This document shows positions 1-6,607 of a stretch of 17,424 nt of DNA, piece by piece. The notes under the pieces were generated by a model that did not search any database, was not told where the DNA came from, and saw only the letters and a list, made by a program, of their open reading frames with translations. The stretch is from Methanofollis sp. (GTDB lineage Archaea > Halobacteriota > Methanomicrobia > Methanomicrobiales > Methanofollaceae). The stretch spans positions 1 through 17,424 of the forward strand of contig JAQVHG010000018.1 in the NCBI GenBank assembly GCA_028696365.1, given 5' to 3'. Both the position numbers and the translations under genes were made by a program. How positions within the stretch are numbered: position 1 is the stretch's first letter; each line of letters begins with the position of its first letter.

Positions 1-1
1 G

Positions 2-229
2 GAGACCGGCGCGGACGGGATCATCGCCCCGGCGACCAGGCCCGCGCGCATCAAGGCGTTGCGCGACCTGATCGGTAAGAGAAAGATCCTTTCTCCAGGT
101 GTTGGGGCGCAGGGCGGCAACCCAGCAGAGGTCGCGCCCCTCGTTGATGGGATGATCGTCGGCCGCGCGATCTACGACGCCGCAGACCCGGCCATGGCGG
201 CTCGGGCCTATGCTCCCTATCGCCGATGA
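2..229 (+). CDS. pyrF: Orotidine 5'-phosphate decarboxylase, C-terminal part (5' end outside window)
   Basis: The reading frame is open from the first bases and ends in TGA at 227-229, giving the last 75 residues. PyrF decarboxylates OMP to UMP, the last step of de novo pyrimidine synthesis, in the cytoplasm. The fragment shows the two C-terminal phosphate-gripping loops of the OMP decarboxylase TIM barrel: SPGVGAQGG, followed by DGMIVGRAIYDAADP. The order and spacing match short archaeal-type PyrF proteins. The catalytic Lys-Asp motif lies upstream of the window, so activity cannot be judged here. A GC-rich inverted repeat about 70 nt downstream, followed by T-rich sequence, may end the transcript. 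Family assignment is secure; only the N-terminus is missing. Confidence 0.93.
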   Translation, partial: ETGADGIIAPATRPARIKALRDLIGKRKILSPGVGAQGGNPAEVAPLVDGMIVGRAIYDAADPAMAARAYAPYRR

Positions 230-570
230 TGAGATTGACCGTTCCGAGCCGGTCAGTCCGGCGCTGAGGAACCCTATGAGTCCTCTGAGGCGGCGGGTCC
301 GGGCCTGACACGGCCCAGGCCTGCTCTTACTTTTCTGAATTCTTTAGAATCAATATGAGGCCACGTGGATGCATTCGTCAGCATCTCCTCCCGGATGATC
401 AGTTCGTTGCCTTCTCGGCCTACTTATCACCATAGGAGCACGAGCGTGAGAAACTCCTTGATCTTCGAGGAGAGGGGAGCGATCATGAGAGATACAAGGT
501 GTTTCGAAGAACCTGCGCCCCTGGAGTACATGATGTGGGAGGATGGCTAAATCACGCGTGCATCATAAAT
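230..570. other. Intergenic spacer without convincing gene
   Basis: About 340 bases between pyrF and the first inverted-repeat element. A frame at 365-550 (+, GTG start, 61 codons) and a shorter one inside it from ATG 485, with a purine-rich GGGGAG five bases upstream, could each be read. Neither resembles a protein I recognise and neither has a clear TATA box, so I do not call a gene. The GC-rich first part holds the possible pyrF terminator. The second part could be the decayed remnant of an older gene. Confidence 0.5.
301..335 (+). terminator. Possible pyrF terminator hairpin
   Basis: GGGCCTG (301-307) can pair with CAGGCCT (316-322; one G-U pair at the base) around an 8-nt loop. The sequence after it is pyrimidine-rich with TTACTTTTCT. 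It lies 72 nt after the pyrF stop codon. Archaeal termination depends mainly on T-runs, and this run is short, so the call is tentative. Confidence 0.35.
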
Positions 571-854
571 TGGGATTTGTAGAAACCCTTTGAATGGCCA
601 TTTTTTCAATTTTTGGCCCTTAAGATAATCCTCTTAATGAATCACTGTGGTGGGTGGCTTGGCCGCCCCCCGAACCCCCCGCCACACGATAGGCGGAGTA
701 CGGCAACCCCATCGTCATGGTCGTTGATTCTGCCTTCCCAGTTCTATCTTCATCCCTGGGGTCCGGGGGCAGCGCCCCTGGCCAAAGGGGAGGAAGGCGG
801 GGGACACCCCTCTCAGCCACACAAGAGGTGAGGGTTTCTACAGAGCAAAAAAAA
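571..854 (-). mobile_element. Inverted-repeat (MITE-like) element A, reverse orientation
   Basis: The right border TTTCTACAGAGC followed by A8 (835-854) and the left border GATTTGTAGAAACCC (574-588) match the terminal repeats of the other copies. Read on the minus strand, the interior follows the copy at 6608-6841: CCGCCTTCC, a GC-rich hairpin, GGAAGGCAGAAT, CCTATCGTGTG, then a G-rich block. The inner 3' side is altered. Where other copies have TTCTACA, this copy has TTATCTTAAGGGCC, then about 40 further bases before a second repeat end, so it may be composite. The A8 border touches the stop codon of the minus-strand gene ending at 855. No coding capacity is evident. Confidence 0.75.
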
Positions 855-2408
855 TTATTCCAAGGCCCAGACCGGCGAACTCCCCGCTCCCAACTTCGTC
901 TGGAGATACGCATTTGCCGGGTCAAGGGACTCAGGAACCTCGAAGACCAGGAACCCGATCGCACGGCGGTCTTCCCGGTCGATGGTGACACTGCGGTAGA
1001 CCGTACCGACCCCTTCGATATAGGAGGCCGAGACCGTGGCCGGCGCATAGGTCTCCCCTCCATTGATTAGGGAGAAGGTCTGGGGCGCAGGGACCTTGGC
1101 CCTGGAACTTCCCCCGCCATAAAAGCCAAGATAATTCACGTCCACCAGGACCATGATGAATGTCTTCCCATAGGGTGCCGTCACCTCTTCGTCGCCTGCC
1201 TCATAGGACTTTGTGAAGGTGTACGATTCAGGTCTCACCGAGAGTTTGTGCACCTTCCCGGCATCAAAGTAGATATGCCCCTTCCCAAAGTCGAGAGCGT
1301 CGGGATAGACCTCAGTTGATGGGAGTTCGAGGGTCGGGTCGTCGAGCGTCTGGAGGTCGAACACCCCAAGCACCCCGTTCATCGTGTCGCGCGCCTCGGT
1401 GAGGAGGGTTGCACCTTCACCATACACCGTCGTGTTCGCACAGGTGACCCCATACCAGAGCGCCGACCCCGCATCCTGGTAGGCGTCCAGCGCCATGACA
1501 AAGTCGGCCCTCGCACTGTCAGCACCCGCTGGCACCTCCAGACCTTCATAGTCGGTGGCGTACGACCGTGCCGCATCGGCTAGATCTAGGGCAAGAGTAG
1601 CCACTTTATTCTGGTCCTTGTCCCCAGCTGTGAGAGTGAGGCTACTCACAGTGGTCGCGAGGTCGTCGGTGGTCTCGCGCATCTTCTGCTTCAATTCCTC
1701 CTGATCACAGGTCGCCAGAAGTGGGGATTCACCGAGGGTCAGAACCGGCCCGGTCGCTTCCAGTGCGGCGCCTGGTTCCTCGTAGCCTGTGATCTCTTCT
1801 GCACTCACCGATGCCTCAGACCAGTCGCGGAACCTGATATAGCACCCGTCATCCCACGTATCCCCGAACTTCGCGGCGTCGGCGGCGTTGAGAATAAACC
1901 TGGCACTATGCGTATCGGGGTTTCCATCCCTGAAGAAGATCGCAACAAAGGCGGTCCTTGTTCCAAGGTCGCCGGTGAAGAGGTCGCCGGCGATCCTGGT
2001 GGCATCCGCCTCATAACTCCCAAGTGTCCCCTGAAGGGAGTCGAGGTCGCCCTCAGGGAAGAGGTCGACCTTCACCCCATTGGCACGTCCCAGGTATACT
2101 GGGTCAGCCAAATCCGAATCAGTGATCATTGGATAAGTGGTGACCCTGACCTTTTTTGCCAGGGCGGCCGGCCCTGTACATTTGGCACATGTTTCAAAGA
2201 CCTGATATTCAGCCGCGGCTGTATAATATTCAGAATCTGGAGGGGCATACTCCACTTCAGAGTCTGAGAGAATATCGAATGCGGCAAGGCTCTGGTTTAT
2301 GATCGGGATGTTTGGCACTGTCGTGACGTTTCCGGCCATACATGGCACACTGAGGCCAATGAACAACAAAAACGTCAGAAGAACCAGACGTTTCGAAGGA
2401 CACTGCAT
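855..2408 (-). CDS. Secreted protein of unknown function with C-terminal DUF4352-like domain
   Basis: The 517-residue protein starts with a clear signal peptide: basic residues PSKR, a hydrophobic core LVLLTFLLFIGLSV, and likely cleavage after CMA or MAG near residue 25. The mature part has a CAKC motif (C74, C77), then an acidic mixed region with two further cysteines, and a middle section rich in Ala, Asp and Leu that looks helical (about 250-350). The last 130 residues resemble a DUF4352-type immunoglobulin-like fold: an FIMVLVDVNYLG strand, then SLINGGETYAP, and a late GFLVFEVPESLDP. There is no C-terminal membrane anchor or sortase-like tail, so it is probably released or cell-surface associated. 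A TATA-like GTATATC at 2434-2440 lies 29 nt before ATG 2408, which suits a leaderless transcript. The stop codon directly abuts element A. Domain match is by eye; function is unknown. Confidence 0.8.
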   Translation of the reverse strand: MQCPSKRLVLLTFLLFIGLSVPCMAGNVTTVPNIPIINQSLAAFDILSDSEVEYAPPDSEYYTAAAEYQVFETCAKCTGPAALAKKVRVTTYPMITDSDLADPVYLGRANGVKVDLFPEGDLDSLQGTLGSYEADATRIAGDLFTGDLGTRTAFVAIFFRDGNPDTHSARFILNAADAAKFGDTWDDGCYIRFRDWSEASVSAEEITGYEEPGAALEATGPVLTLGESPLLATCDQEELKQKMRETTDDLATTVSSLTLTAGDKDQNKVATLALDLADAARSYATDYEGLEVPAGADSARADFVMALDAYQDAGSALWYGVTCANTTVYGEGATLLTEARDTMNGVLGVFDLQTLDDPTLELPSTEVYPDALDFGKGHIYFDAGKVHKLSVRPESYTFTKSYEAGDEEVTAPYGKTFIMVLVDVNYLGFYGGGSSRAKVPAPQTFSLINGGETYAPATVSASYIEGVGTVYRSVTIDREDRRAIGFLVFEVPESLDPANAYLQTKLGAGSSPVWALE

Positions 2409-2433
2409 CTGTGATCCATGGGCAAATAAGGAT

Positions 2434-2440
2434 GATATAC
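2434..2440 (-). promoter_or_regulatory. TATA-like box for the secreted protein gene
   Basis: On the minus strand the sequence reads GGTATATCAT, centred about 29 nt upstream of the ATG at 2408. That is the expected distance for a leaderless archaeal transcript. No good Shine-Dalgarno sequence precedes this start. Confidence 0.45.
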
Positions 2441-2506
2441 CTTAGGTTTTGTCTCAGATGAACTCGCCAGATCCGTGAGAGGTGGAACCCTTGTTCAAGT
2501 CCGAAT

Positions 2507-2518
2507 CTCTATATAATT
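2507..2518 (+). promoter_or_regulatory. TATA box for the NrdD-like / cbiZ operon
   Basis: CTCTATATAATT is a strong archaeal TATA box centred about 25 nt upstream of ATG 2538. It predicts a start of transcription at or just before the start codon. The region between 2409 and 2537 thus carries divergent promoters. Confidence 0.6.
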
Positions 2519-2537
2519 TCAACTGGAAGGATATTGC

Positions 2538-2900
2538 ATGCAGTGGAGCGATGAGCAACTTGCCCTGGCAAAAAAATATCAAAAATTGAGCGATATCCCG
2601 GTTGAAGAGCGGCGGTACAAGTGCCACACCTGCAACCATGTCGTTGAGAGCGCACCCTGTCCGGTCTGCGGCGAGACCGAACTTGAGATCATGTGCCCCC
2701 TCGATCATACGCACTGTCATCACGAGATCGTCTCAGGGATCGACTACTGTCCCCTCTGCGGCGCGCCGGTCTGCCCAGAGTGCGGGTCGCACGACGTCAC
2801 CCAGATCAGTCGGGTCACCGGCTATCTCCAGGACGTCTCCGGGTGGAATGCCGGGAAACAGCAAGAGCTGAAGGACCGGGTAAGGTACACTGTCGCATGA
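2538..2900 (+). CDS. Stand-alone NrdD C-terminal-like zinc and glycyl-radical domain protein
   Basis: This 120-residue protein aligns with only the C-terminal end of class III (anaerobic) ribonucleotide reductase NrdD. Residues 71-84 form CPLCG...CPECGS, the four-cysteine zinc site that precedes the glycyl-radical loop in NrdD. R92-V-T-G95-Y-L matches the RVCGYL radical motif of E. coli NrdD, and WNAGKQQELKDRVRY (103-117) matches its terminal WN/FNAGK...R.R segment. Upstream lie further cysteine pairs (C29/C32, C41/C44, C53/C60), probably a second zinc ribbon. The large ten-stranded barrel that binds nucleotides is absent; a full NrdD is about 600-700 residues. It could be a detached radical subunit, a repair part comparable in principle to YfiD for pyruvate formate-lyase, or a zinc protein that lost the radical role. 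Its stop codon overlaps the cbiZ start (ATGA). Confidence 0.8.
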   Translation: MQWSDEQLALAKKYQKLSDIPVEERRYKCHTCNHVVESAPCPVCGETELEIMCPLDHTHCHHEIVSGIDYCPLCGAPVCPECGSHDVTQISRVTGYLQDVSGWNAGKQQELKDRVRYTVA

Positions 2901-3802
2901 GGTATTACTACACCTCTGATACTCTTATTGTCAGGGGGAATTTCAGAGCGGCAAGCACCGGGATCGCCGGAGGGGTGGAGCGTGCCACGACTCTCTTCAA
3001 TCATACGGTCCCGAGCGGCTTTGACCATGCCGACCCCGCGAGGTATCTCCAGAACCTTGCGTCTTCCTGGGGGTATGACCAGGGCTATTTTGGACTTCTC
3101 ACTGCAGTCCCGATGCGCCACCTCTGTGTCCTGCAGTACGACTTCATCACTGTCTTTGTAACCGCAGGGGTCACGAACCCAAACCCCGACTCTGACCCTG
3201 TTCGCCCCCATACCATCAACATCATCGTCACCTCCAGGCAAGGGCTCAGCGAGGGGGCGCTCCTTGAGACGATCATCACCGCCACCGAGGCGAAGGCGAT
3301 GGCTCTGCGGGAGGCAGGACGGCATTTCACCGGGACGACGACCGACGCTGTGATCGTAGCTTCTGAGGGAGAAGAGACGCACACCTATGCAGGTACCTTC
3401 ACCGAGATAGGTCGTAGAGTGTACGCCGCAGTGCTCCGCGGGGTGCAGGAGGCGCTTGACCGGCAAGAAGGAAGGGTCGTCAGGAAGCGCCCATCCTACT
3501 TTATCTTCAGCAGGTACGGCGGTGACCACTGGGTGGAGTGGCAGCCTGAGGGATGTCCGTATTATCCCTGCCACTTTGAAGGTCAGGTCTGCGATTTCTG
3601 TTATTGTCCCTTCTACCCGTGCAAGGACGAAGAACTCGGCGACTGGGTTGAGAGTTTGAGTGGTGGGCGAGTCTGGAGTTGTAGCCGGTGCACTCTTCTC
3701 CACGAACCTGAGGTTGCGGTCTACTTCAAGCGCAATCCTGAGGCGACACTCAAAGAAATGAAAAAATATCGGGTATCCCTTAAGGATCACCCAAAAAAAT
3801 AA
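2897..3802 (+). CDS. cbiZ: Adenosylcobinamide amidohydrolase CbiZ with C-terminal cysteine-rich domain
   Basis: The 301-residue protein begins at an ATG that overlaps the previous stop by four bases, implying coupled translation; the open frame extends further upstream but only inside the preceding gene. Residues about 5-190 match CbiZ: TGIAGGVERATTLFNHTVP, FVTAGVTNPNP, HTINIIV, TATEAKAMAL and TGTTTDAVIVAS. CbiZ cuts the aminopropanol-containing side chain of adenosylcobinamide to give adenosylcobyric acid, the archaeal route for corrinoid salvage. Residues about 218-290 form a second, cysteine-rich domain (C220, C225, C232, C235, C237, C242, C262, C265) with the pattern CPYYPCH...CDFCYCPFYPC, as in the PF04071 cysteine-rich small domain, probably metal binding. 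Methanogens need much corrinoid for methyl transfer, which fits. The first domain is certain; the role of the second is unknown. Confidence 0.92.
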   Translation: MRYYYTSDTLIVRGNFRAASTGIAGGVERATTLFNHTVPSGFDHADPARYLQNLASSWGYDQGYFGLLTAVPMRHLCVLQYDFITVFVTAGVTNPNPDSDPVRPHTINIIVTSRQGLSEGALLETIITATEAKAMALREAGRHFTGTTTDAVIVASEGEETHTYAGTFTEIGRRVYAAVLRGVQEALDRQEGRVVRKRPSYFIFSRYGGDHWVEWQPEGCPYYPCHFEGQVCDFCYCPFYPCKDEELGDWVESLSGGRVWSCSRCTLLHEPEVAVYFKRNPEATLKEMKKYRVSLKDHPKK

Positions 3803-3805
3803 TTC

Positions 3806-3997
3806 TTACTCCTGGATACCCAGCGCAGCAACAAGTTCTTCGAGCGGGATGCCATGCGCAGCCGCAGCCTGGCGGATGCTCTCGCCCCTGCCGATGGCAC
3901 AGCCAAGGCAGCCCATGCCAAAGCGCATCAGGACATCTGCAGATTCGGGCTTCTCCTGGAGGAGTTCCAGGATCGTACTGTCAGCGGTGATCGCCAT
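3806..3997 (-). CDS. DUF1858 redox-disulfide domain protein
   Basis: A 63-residue protein made of one DUF1858 domain, as found next to or fused with hybrid-cluster proteins. The pattern is ITADSTILELLQEKPESADVL, then FGMGCLGC and a helix ending GIPLEELVAALG. The CLGC pair is the candidate redox-active or metal-binding cysteine couple. I take ATG at 3997 as the start; a TTG two codons upstream is also in frame. On the minus strand a TTTAAGTA box lies about 27 nt upstream, which supports a leaderless start at 3997. The gene converges on cbiZ with only three bases between the stop codons. The biochemical role is not established; hybrid-cluster protein is not encoded nearby. Confidence 0.85.
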   Translation of the reverse strand: MAITADSTILELLQEKPESADVLMRFGMGCLGCAIGRGESIRQAAAAHGIPLEELVAALGIQE

Positions 3998-4121
3998 ATT
4001 CAAAATTTATACTCATGAGTACTTAAAGGTACGACCAGACGGTGATCACTTTTCACATCACTTTCACCCCAGACCCGATCAGCTTATACCCATGGCAACC
4101 GATGCTCCTGTGGAGATGTAT

Positions 4122-5357
4122 ATGGACCTGTCCGAAGTAGCAGAAAGAATCTCCCAGAAATTCAAGTCACAGTCTGTCGAGGTCGATGCGACCTTCGTTG
4201 AGAATAAACTCCGGATTCTTGTAGATCAGTTTGGGGTCAACCTCAATGAGGCCGAGAAAACCGTGAGTGAAAATATTGCCAAGGAACACGGCCTGGAGAG
4301 CGCCCCTCGTCAGACCTTAGAACAGCGCGAGATCGGGACGCTCCTCCCTGGCGAGTGGGTGATGATCGAGGGGAAGGTCGTCGGACTCTCAAACCCTGTT
4401 TCTCCCACGATCAAACAGACTGGGGTCATCGCCGACGCCACGGGAGCAATCCAGTTCACGGCATGGGCGCGGGCAAACGCTCCTCTTCTTGAGATGGGGC
4501 AGTCTTATCGGATCGAGTCAGTGGTTGTGGACGAGTACCGTGGTGTGCCGAAACTGAACTTCCATGCAGGGACGACAATCACCCCGCTTGAGGAGAATAT
4601 TACGTTCCTACCGCAGGTGACGAATGTCGCCGACCTCAGGCCTGGGGTCGCATGTCTGCGGGTAAAAATGGTTCAAGAATGGGAGCCGCGCCATGAGCGG
4701 ATCTTCCAGACCGGACTTGTCGGTGATGAGACTGGGACAGTCTCGTTCACCACCTGGAAGGGCGATGATGCACCCAGACTTGAGGTCGGCATGGTCTACA
4801 ATATCTTTTACGCCCCGGTCGGTGAGTATCAGGGGCGTCCCCAGGTCACTCTCAATGGGGCTACCTGTGTCCCCGACGAAGATGCAGAGATGGAGGTCGG
4901 TACCGGTGGCATGACCTACCAGGGTGCAATTGTCAATATCGGACCTGGTTCGGGGGTGATCAAACGCTGTCCGGTAGAGGGGTGCAACCGTGTCCTCTCA
5001 CGGATGAACTACTGTCCGGTGCATGAGATGCAGAATGACTTCAGGTATGACCTGCGGATCAAGGGAGTCCTCGACGACGGGGAGAAGGCGCACAATATCC
5101 TGATGCAGCGCGAGGTCGTCGAGACGGTGACCGGGGTTACTCTCGAGCAGGCGGTTGAGACGGCTGAGAACAGTCCGATGGGCATGGACGATGTATTCTA
5201 CCGGCTCAAAGATACGATGATGGGACGGTATTTCACCTGTATGGGCAATGACCTGGGGGACACTATCCTTGTCAGGGAGTGTTCGCCGGTTGCCTTTGAT
5301 AAAGATCGACATACCGAACTCCTCAACCTCCTGGGAGGTGAAGCCGATGGCGAGTGA
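4122..5357 (+). CDS. rpa: Replication protein A (archaeal ssDNA-binding protein, OB folds plus zinc finger)
   Basis: The protein (411 residues from this start) is a euryarchaeal RPA of the type with tandem OB folds and a C-terminal zinc finger. An N-terminal helical segment (1-65) is followed by OB fold 1 (about 75-155), OB fold 2 (about 175-255) and a third OB-like region holding the zinc site C283-X4-C288-X9-C298-X2-H301. It coats and protects single-stranded DNA in replication, recombination and repair. Two starts compete. ATG 4122 has GGAG six bases upstream (4112-4115). ATG 4092 would add ten residues (MATDAPVEMY). A CTTATACC box at 4083-4090 is about 35 nt before 4122 and too close to 4092, so I prefer 4122. 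The next gene overlaps its end, as is common for rpa/COG3390 pairs. Confidence 0.9.
   Translation: MDLSEVAERISQKFKSQSVEVDATFVENKLRILVDQFGVNLNEAEKTVSENIAKEHGLESAPRQTLEQREIGTLLPGEWVMIEGKVVGLSNPVSPTIKQTGVIADATGAIQFTAWARANAPLLEMGQSYRIESVVVDEYRGVPKLNFHAGTTITPLEENITFLPQVTNVADLRPGVACLRVKMVQEWEPRHERIFQTGLVGDETGTVSFTTWKGDDAPRLEVGMVYNIFYAPVGEYQGRPQVTLNGATCVPDEDAEMEVGTGGMTYQGAIVNIGPGSGVIKRCPVEGCNRVLSRMNYCPVHEMQNDFRYDLRIKGVLDDGEKAHNILMQREVVETVTGVTLEQAVETAENSPMGMDDVFYRLKDTMMGRYFTCMGNDLGDTILVRECSPVAFDKDRHTELLNLLGGEADGE
5334..5341 (+). promoter_or_regulatory. Strong Shine-Dalgarno for the RPA-associated protein
   Basis: GGAGGTGA lies inside the end of rpa, five bases before ATG 5347. It fixes that ATG as the start, although the open frame extends further upstream inside rpa. 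Confidence 0.75.
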
Positions 5358-5931
5358 AGGAAGGTTCAATCAGCAGCGCTACGAGCGTGAGCCTGCCCGT
5401 CGGGTCTTTGCGGCCGAACTGCGCGAGGCCACTTACCACTTCAAGGATGGGGAAGACGAGAAGAGTCCGGCCTATGTGCTTCTGCCCACGGGTGAGCGGT
5501 GCAACCGGATCTTTATCATCGGGTCGATGACCCAGAAAGAGAAGCGAGGTGACCAGAACGTCTTCTACAACTTCCGTGTTGCTGACCCGACCGGGATATT
5601 CTTTGTCTCGGCCTCGTCTTATCAGCAGGAGGCGATGCAGCAGGTCTCCAGGATCGAACCGCCGGCATTTGTCGCGGTAGTGGGCAAGCCAAATGTTTAT
5701 GAGGCACCTGACGGCAGGATCTTTGTCTCGGTGCGGGCCGAGTCGGTGACGGTCGTTGAGAAGGAGATGCGGGACTCCTGGATCCTTGACGCCGCTGAGA
5801 GCACGCTGAAACGGATCGAGCGCTTCGACCAGAGCGCAGACACCGCGCTCACACAGGAACATTATCCTGGGGTGAACCTGGACCTCTACCGACGGATGGC
5901 CTATGAGGCCCTCAGGCAGATCCAGATCTAA
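5347..5931 (+). CDS. RPA-associated protein (COG3390 / Rpap family)
   Basis: A 194-residue protein with one OB fold (about 45-145), including the stretch NRIFIIGSMTQKEKRG, then VFYNFRVADPTGIFFVSAS, followed by an OB strand with FVAVVGKPNVYEAPDG. A helical C-terminal part runs to the end. This is the pattern of the RPA-associated protein that is cotranscribed with rpa3 in haloarchaea and other euryarchaea and is thought to work as its partner. Its start overlaps the end of rpa by 11 nt and has a strong ribosome-binding site, so the two are translated together. A T7 run begins four bases after the stop, followed directly by an array of inverted-repeat elements. Confidence 0.9.
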   Translation: MASEGRFNQQRYEREPARRVFAAELREATYHFKDGEDEKSPAYVLLPTGERCNRIFIIGSMTQKEKRGDQNVFYNFRVADPTGIFFVSASSYQQEAMQQVSRIEPPAFVAVVGKPNVYEAPDGRIFVSVRAESVTVVEKEMRDSWILDAAESTLKRIERFDQSADTALTQEHYPGVNLDLYRRMAYEALRQIQI

Positions 5932-5934
5932 ATC

Positions 5935-5941
5935 TTTTTTT
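5935..5941 (+). terminator. T-run terminator after the RPA operon
   Basis: Seven consecutive T bases start three bases past the TAA of the RPA-associated gene, the usual form of archaeal termination signal. Element B begins five bases later. Confidence 0.55.
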
Positions 5942-5945
5942 CCTT

Positions 5946-6175
5946 GGCTTTGTAGAAATCCTCACGTATCGTAGGGAGGGTGTGTGTCCCCTGCCTTCCT
6001 CTAGTCTCTTGCCGGGAGCGCTGCCCCCGGAACCCCGGGGAGCACGATGAAGCCAGGAAGGCAGAATAGATGACCATGAGAAGGGTGCTGCCATCCACGA
6101 CCTATCGTGGGCGGGGGATCATCTGGGGGTCAGCAAGCCCCCCGCCGAGGTTCACAAGAGGATTTCTACTGAGCC
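5946..6175 (+). mobile_element. Inverted-repeat (MITE-like) element B, forward
   Basis: The left end GGCTTTGTAGAAATCCTCA (5946-5964) pairs with the right end GAGGATTTCTACTGAGCC (6158-6175), about 15 matching bases. The interior carries the family signature: CTGCCTTCC, hairpin CCGGGAGC...GCCCCCGG, AGGAAGGCAGAAT, ATGACCATGA and CGACCTATCGTG, then a G-rich block. The flanks AATCTTTTTTTCC and AATCTTTATTTCT are near-identical and may be a target duplication. First of four copies in tandem; no coding capacity seen. Confidence 0.8.
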
Positions 6176-6189
6176 AATCTTTATTTCTC

Positions 6190-6424
6190 GATTTTGTAGA
6201 AATTCTCATCTCTTCCCTGAGTATACGCGACTGTACCACCTTCCTCTAGTTTCTCGTCGGGGGCGCCTGCCCCCGCCCCCCGGGGATGAAGATGAGACTG
6301 GGAAGGCAAAAATCAATGGACATGAAGAGGGGGTTGCGGTACCCCTCCCTATCTTGACCGATCTTGATATGGGGGGTTTGGGGGAAACGAGCGTGAGCAA
6401 GTTCGAGAAGAATTCTACAGAACT
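6190..6424 (+). mobile_element. Inverted-repeat (MITE-like) element C, forward
   Basis: The left end GATTTTGTAGAAATTCTCA (6190-6208) and right end GAAGAATTCTACAGAACT (6407-6424) are inverted repeats. The interior keeps ACCTTCCTCTAG, the hairpin GGGGGCG...GCCCCC, GGGAAGGCAAAAAT and a G-rich block, but has diverged more in its 3' half, where the C/T-rich end of other copies is replaced by GAGCGTGAGCAAG. The right end is followed by A7, which separates it from element D. Confidence 0.75.
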
Positions 6425-6432
6425 AAAAAAAG

Positions 6433-6600
6433 GGCTCTGTAGAAGTCCTCATGATGAATCAATCTGACGGGGAGCGTGCCGCCCCCCGGTAGAGGATAGG
6501 GTTTAGAAATTCTGGAAGGAAGCACTTCAGTTCGAGGAGAACTTCAACCCTAGAGAGTGTTGGGATATGCTCCATGATTCGAGATGGGTTCTACAAAACC
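6433..6600 (+). mobile_element. Inverted-repeat element D, short (168 bp)
   Basis: The left end GGCTCTGTAGAAGTCCTCA (6433-6451) and right end GGTTCTACAAAACC (6587-6600) are typical, but the interior is short. Only a G/C block (GACGGGGAGCGTGCCGCCCCCCGG) is recognisable; the CCTTCC and AGGCAGAAT signatures are missing. It is bounded by A7 on both sides. It is probably an internally deleted or rearranged copy. Orientation was assigned only from the neighbours. Confidence 0.65.
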
Positions 6601-6607
6601 AAAAAAA

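Noticed and set aside
365..550. 61-codon frame after pyrF, with a shorter ATG-started frame at 485
   Set aside because: No recognisable protein pattern and no clear promoter; the longer version begins with GTG without a ribosome-binding site. Described only as part of the spacer.
613..1070. Frames on both strands across element A and the end of the secreted protein gene
   Set aside because: They consist of low-complexity Gly, Pro and Arg translations of the element's GC-rich repeats, and one overlaps a real gene. The same false frames recur in other element copies.
2822..3790. Long minus-strand frame opposite cbiZ (322 codons)
   Set aside because: It mirrors a well-recognised CbiZ gene on the plus strand, and its translation shows no family pattern. 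High G+C genes often create such open antisense frames.
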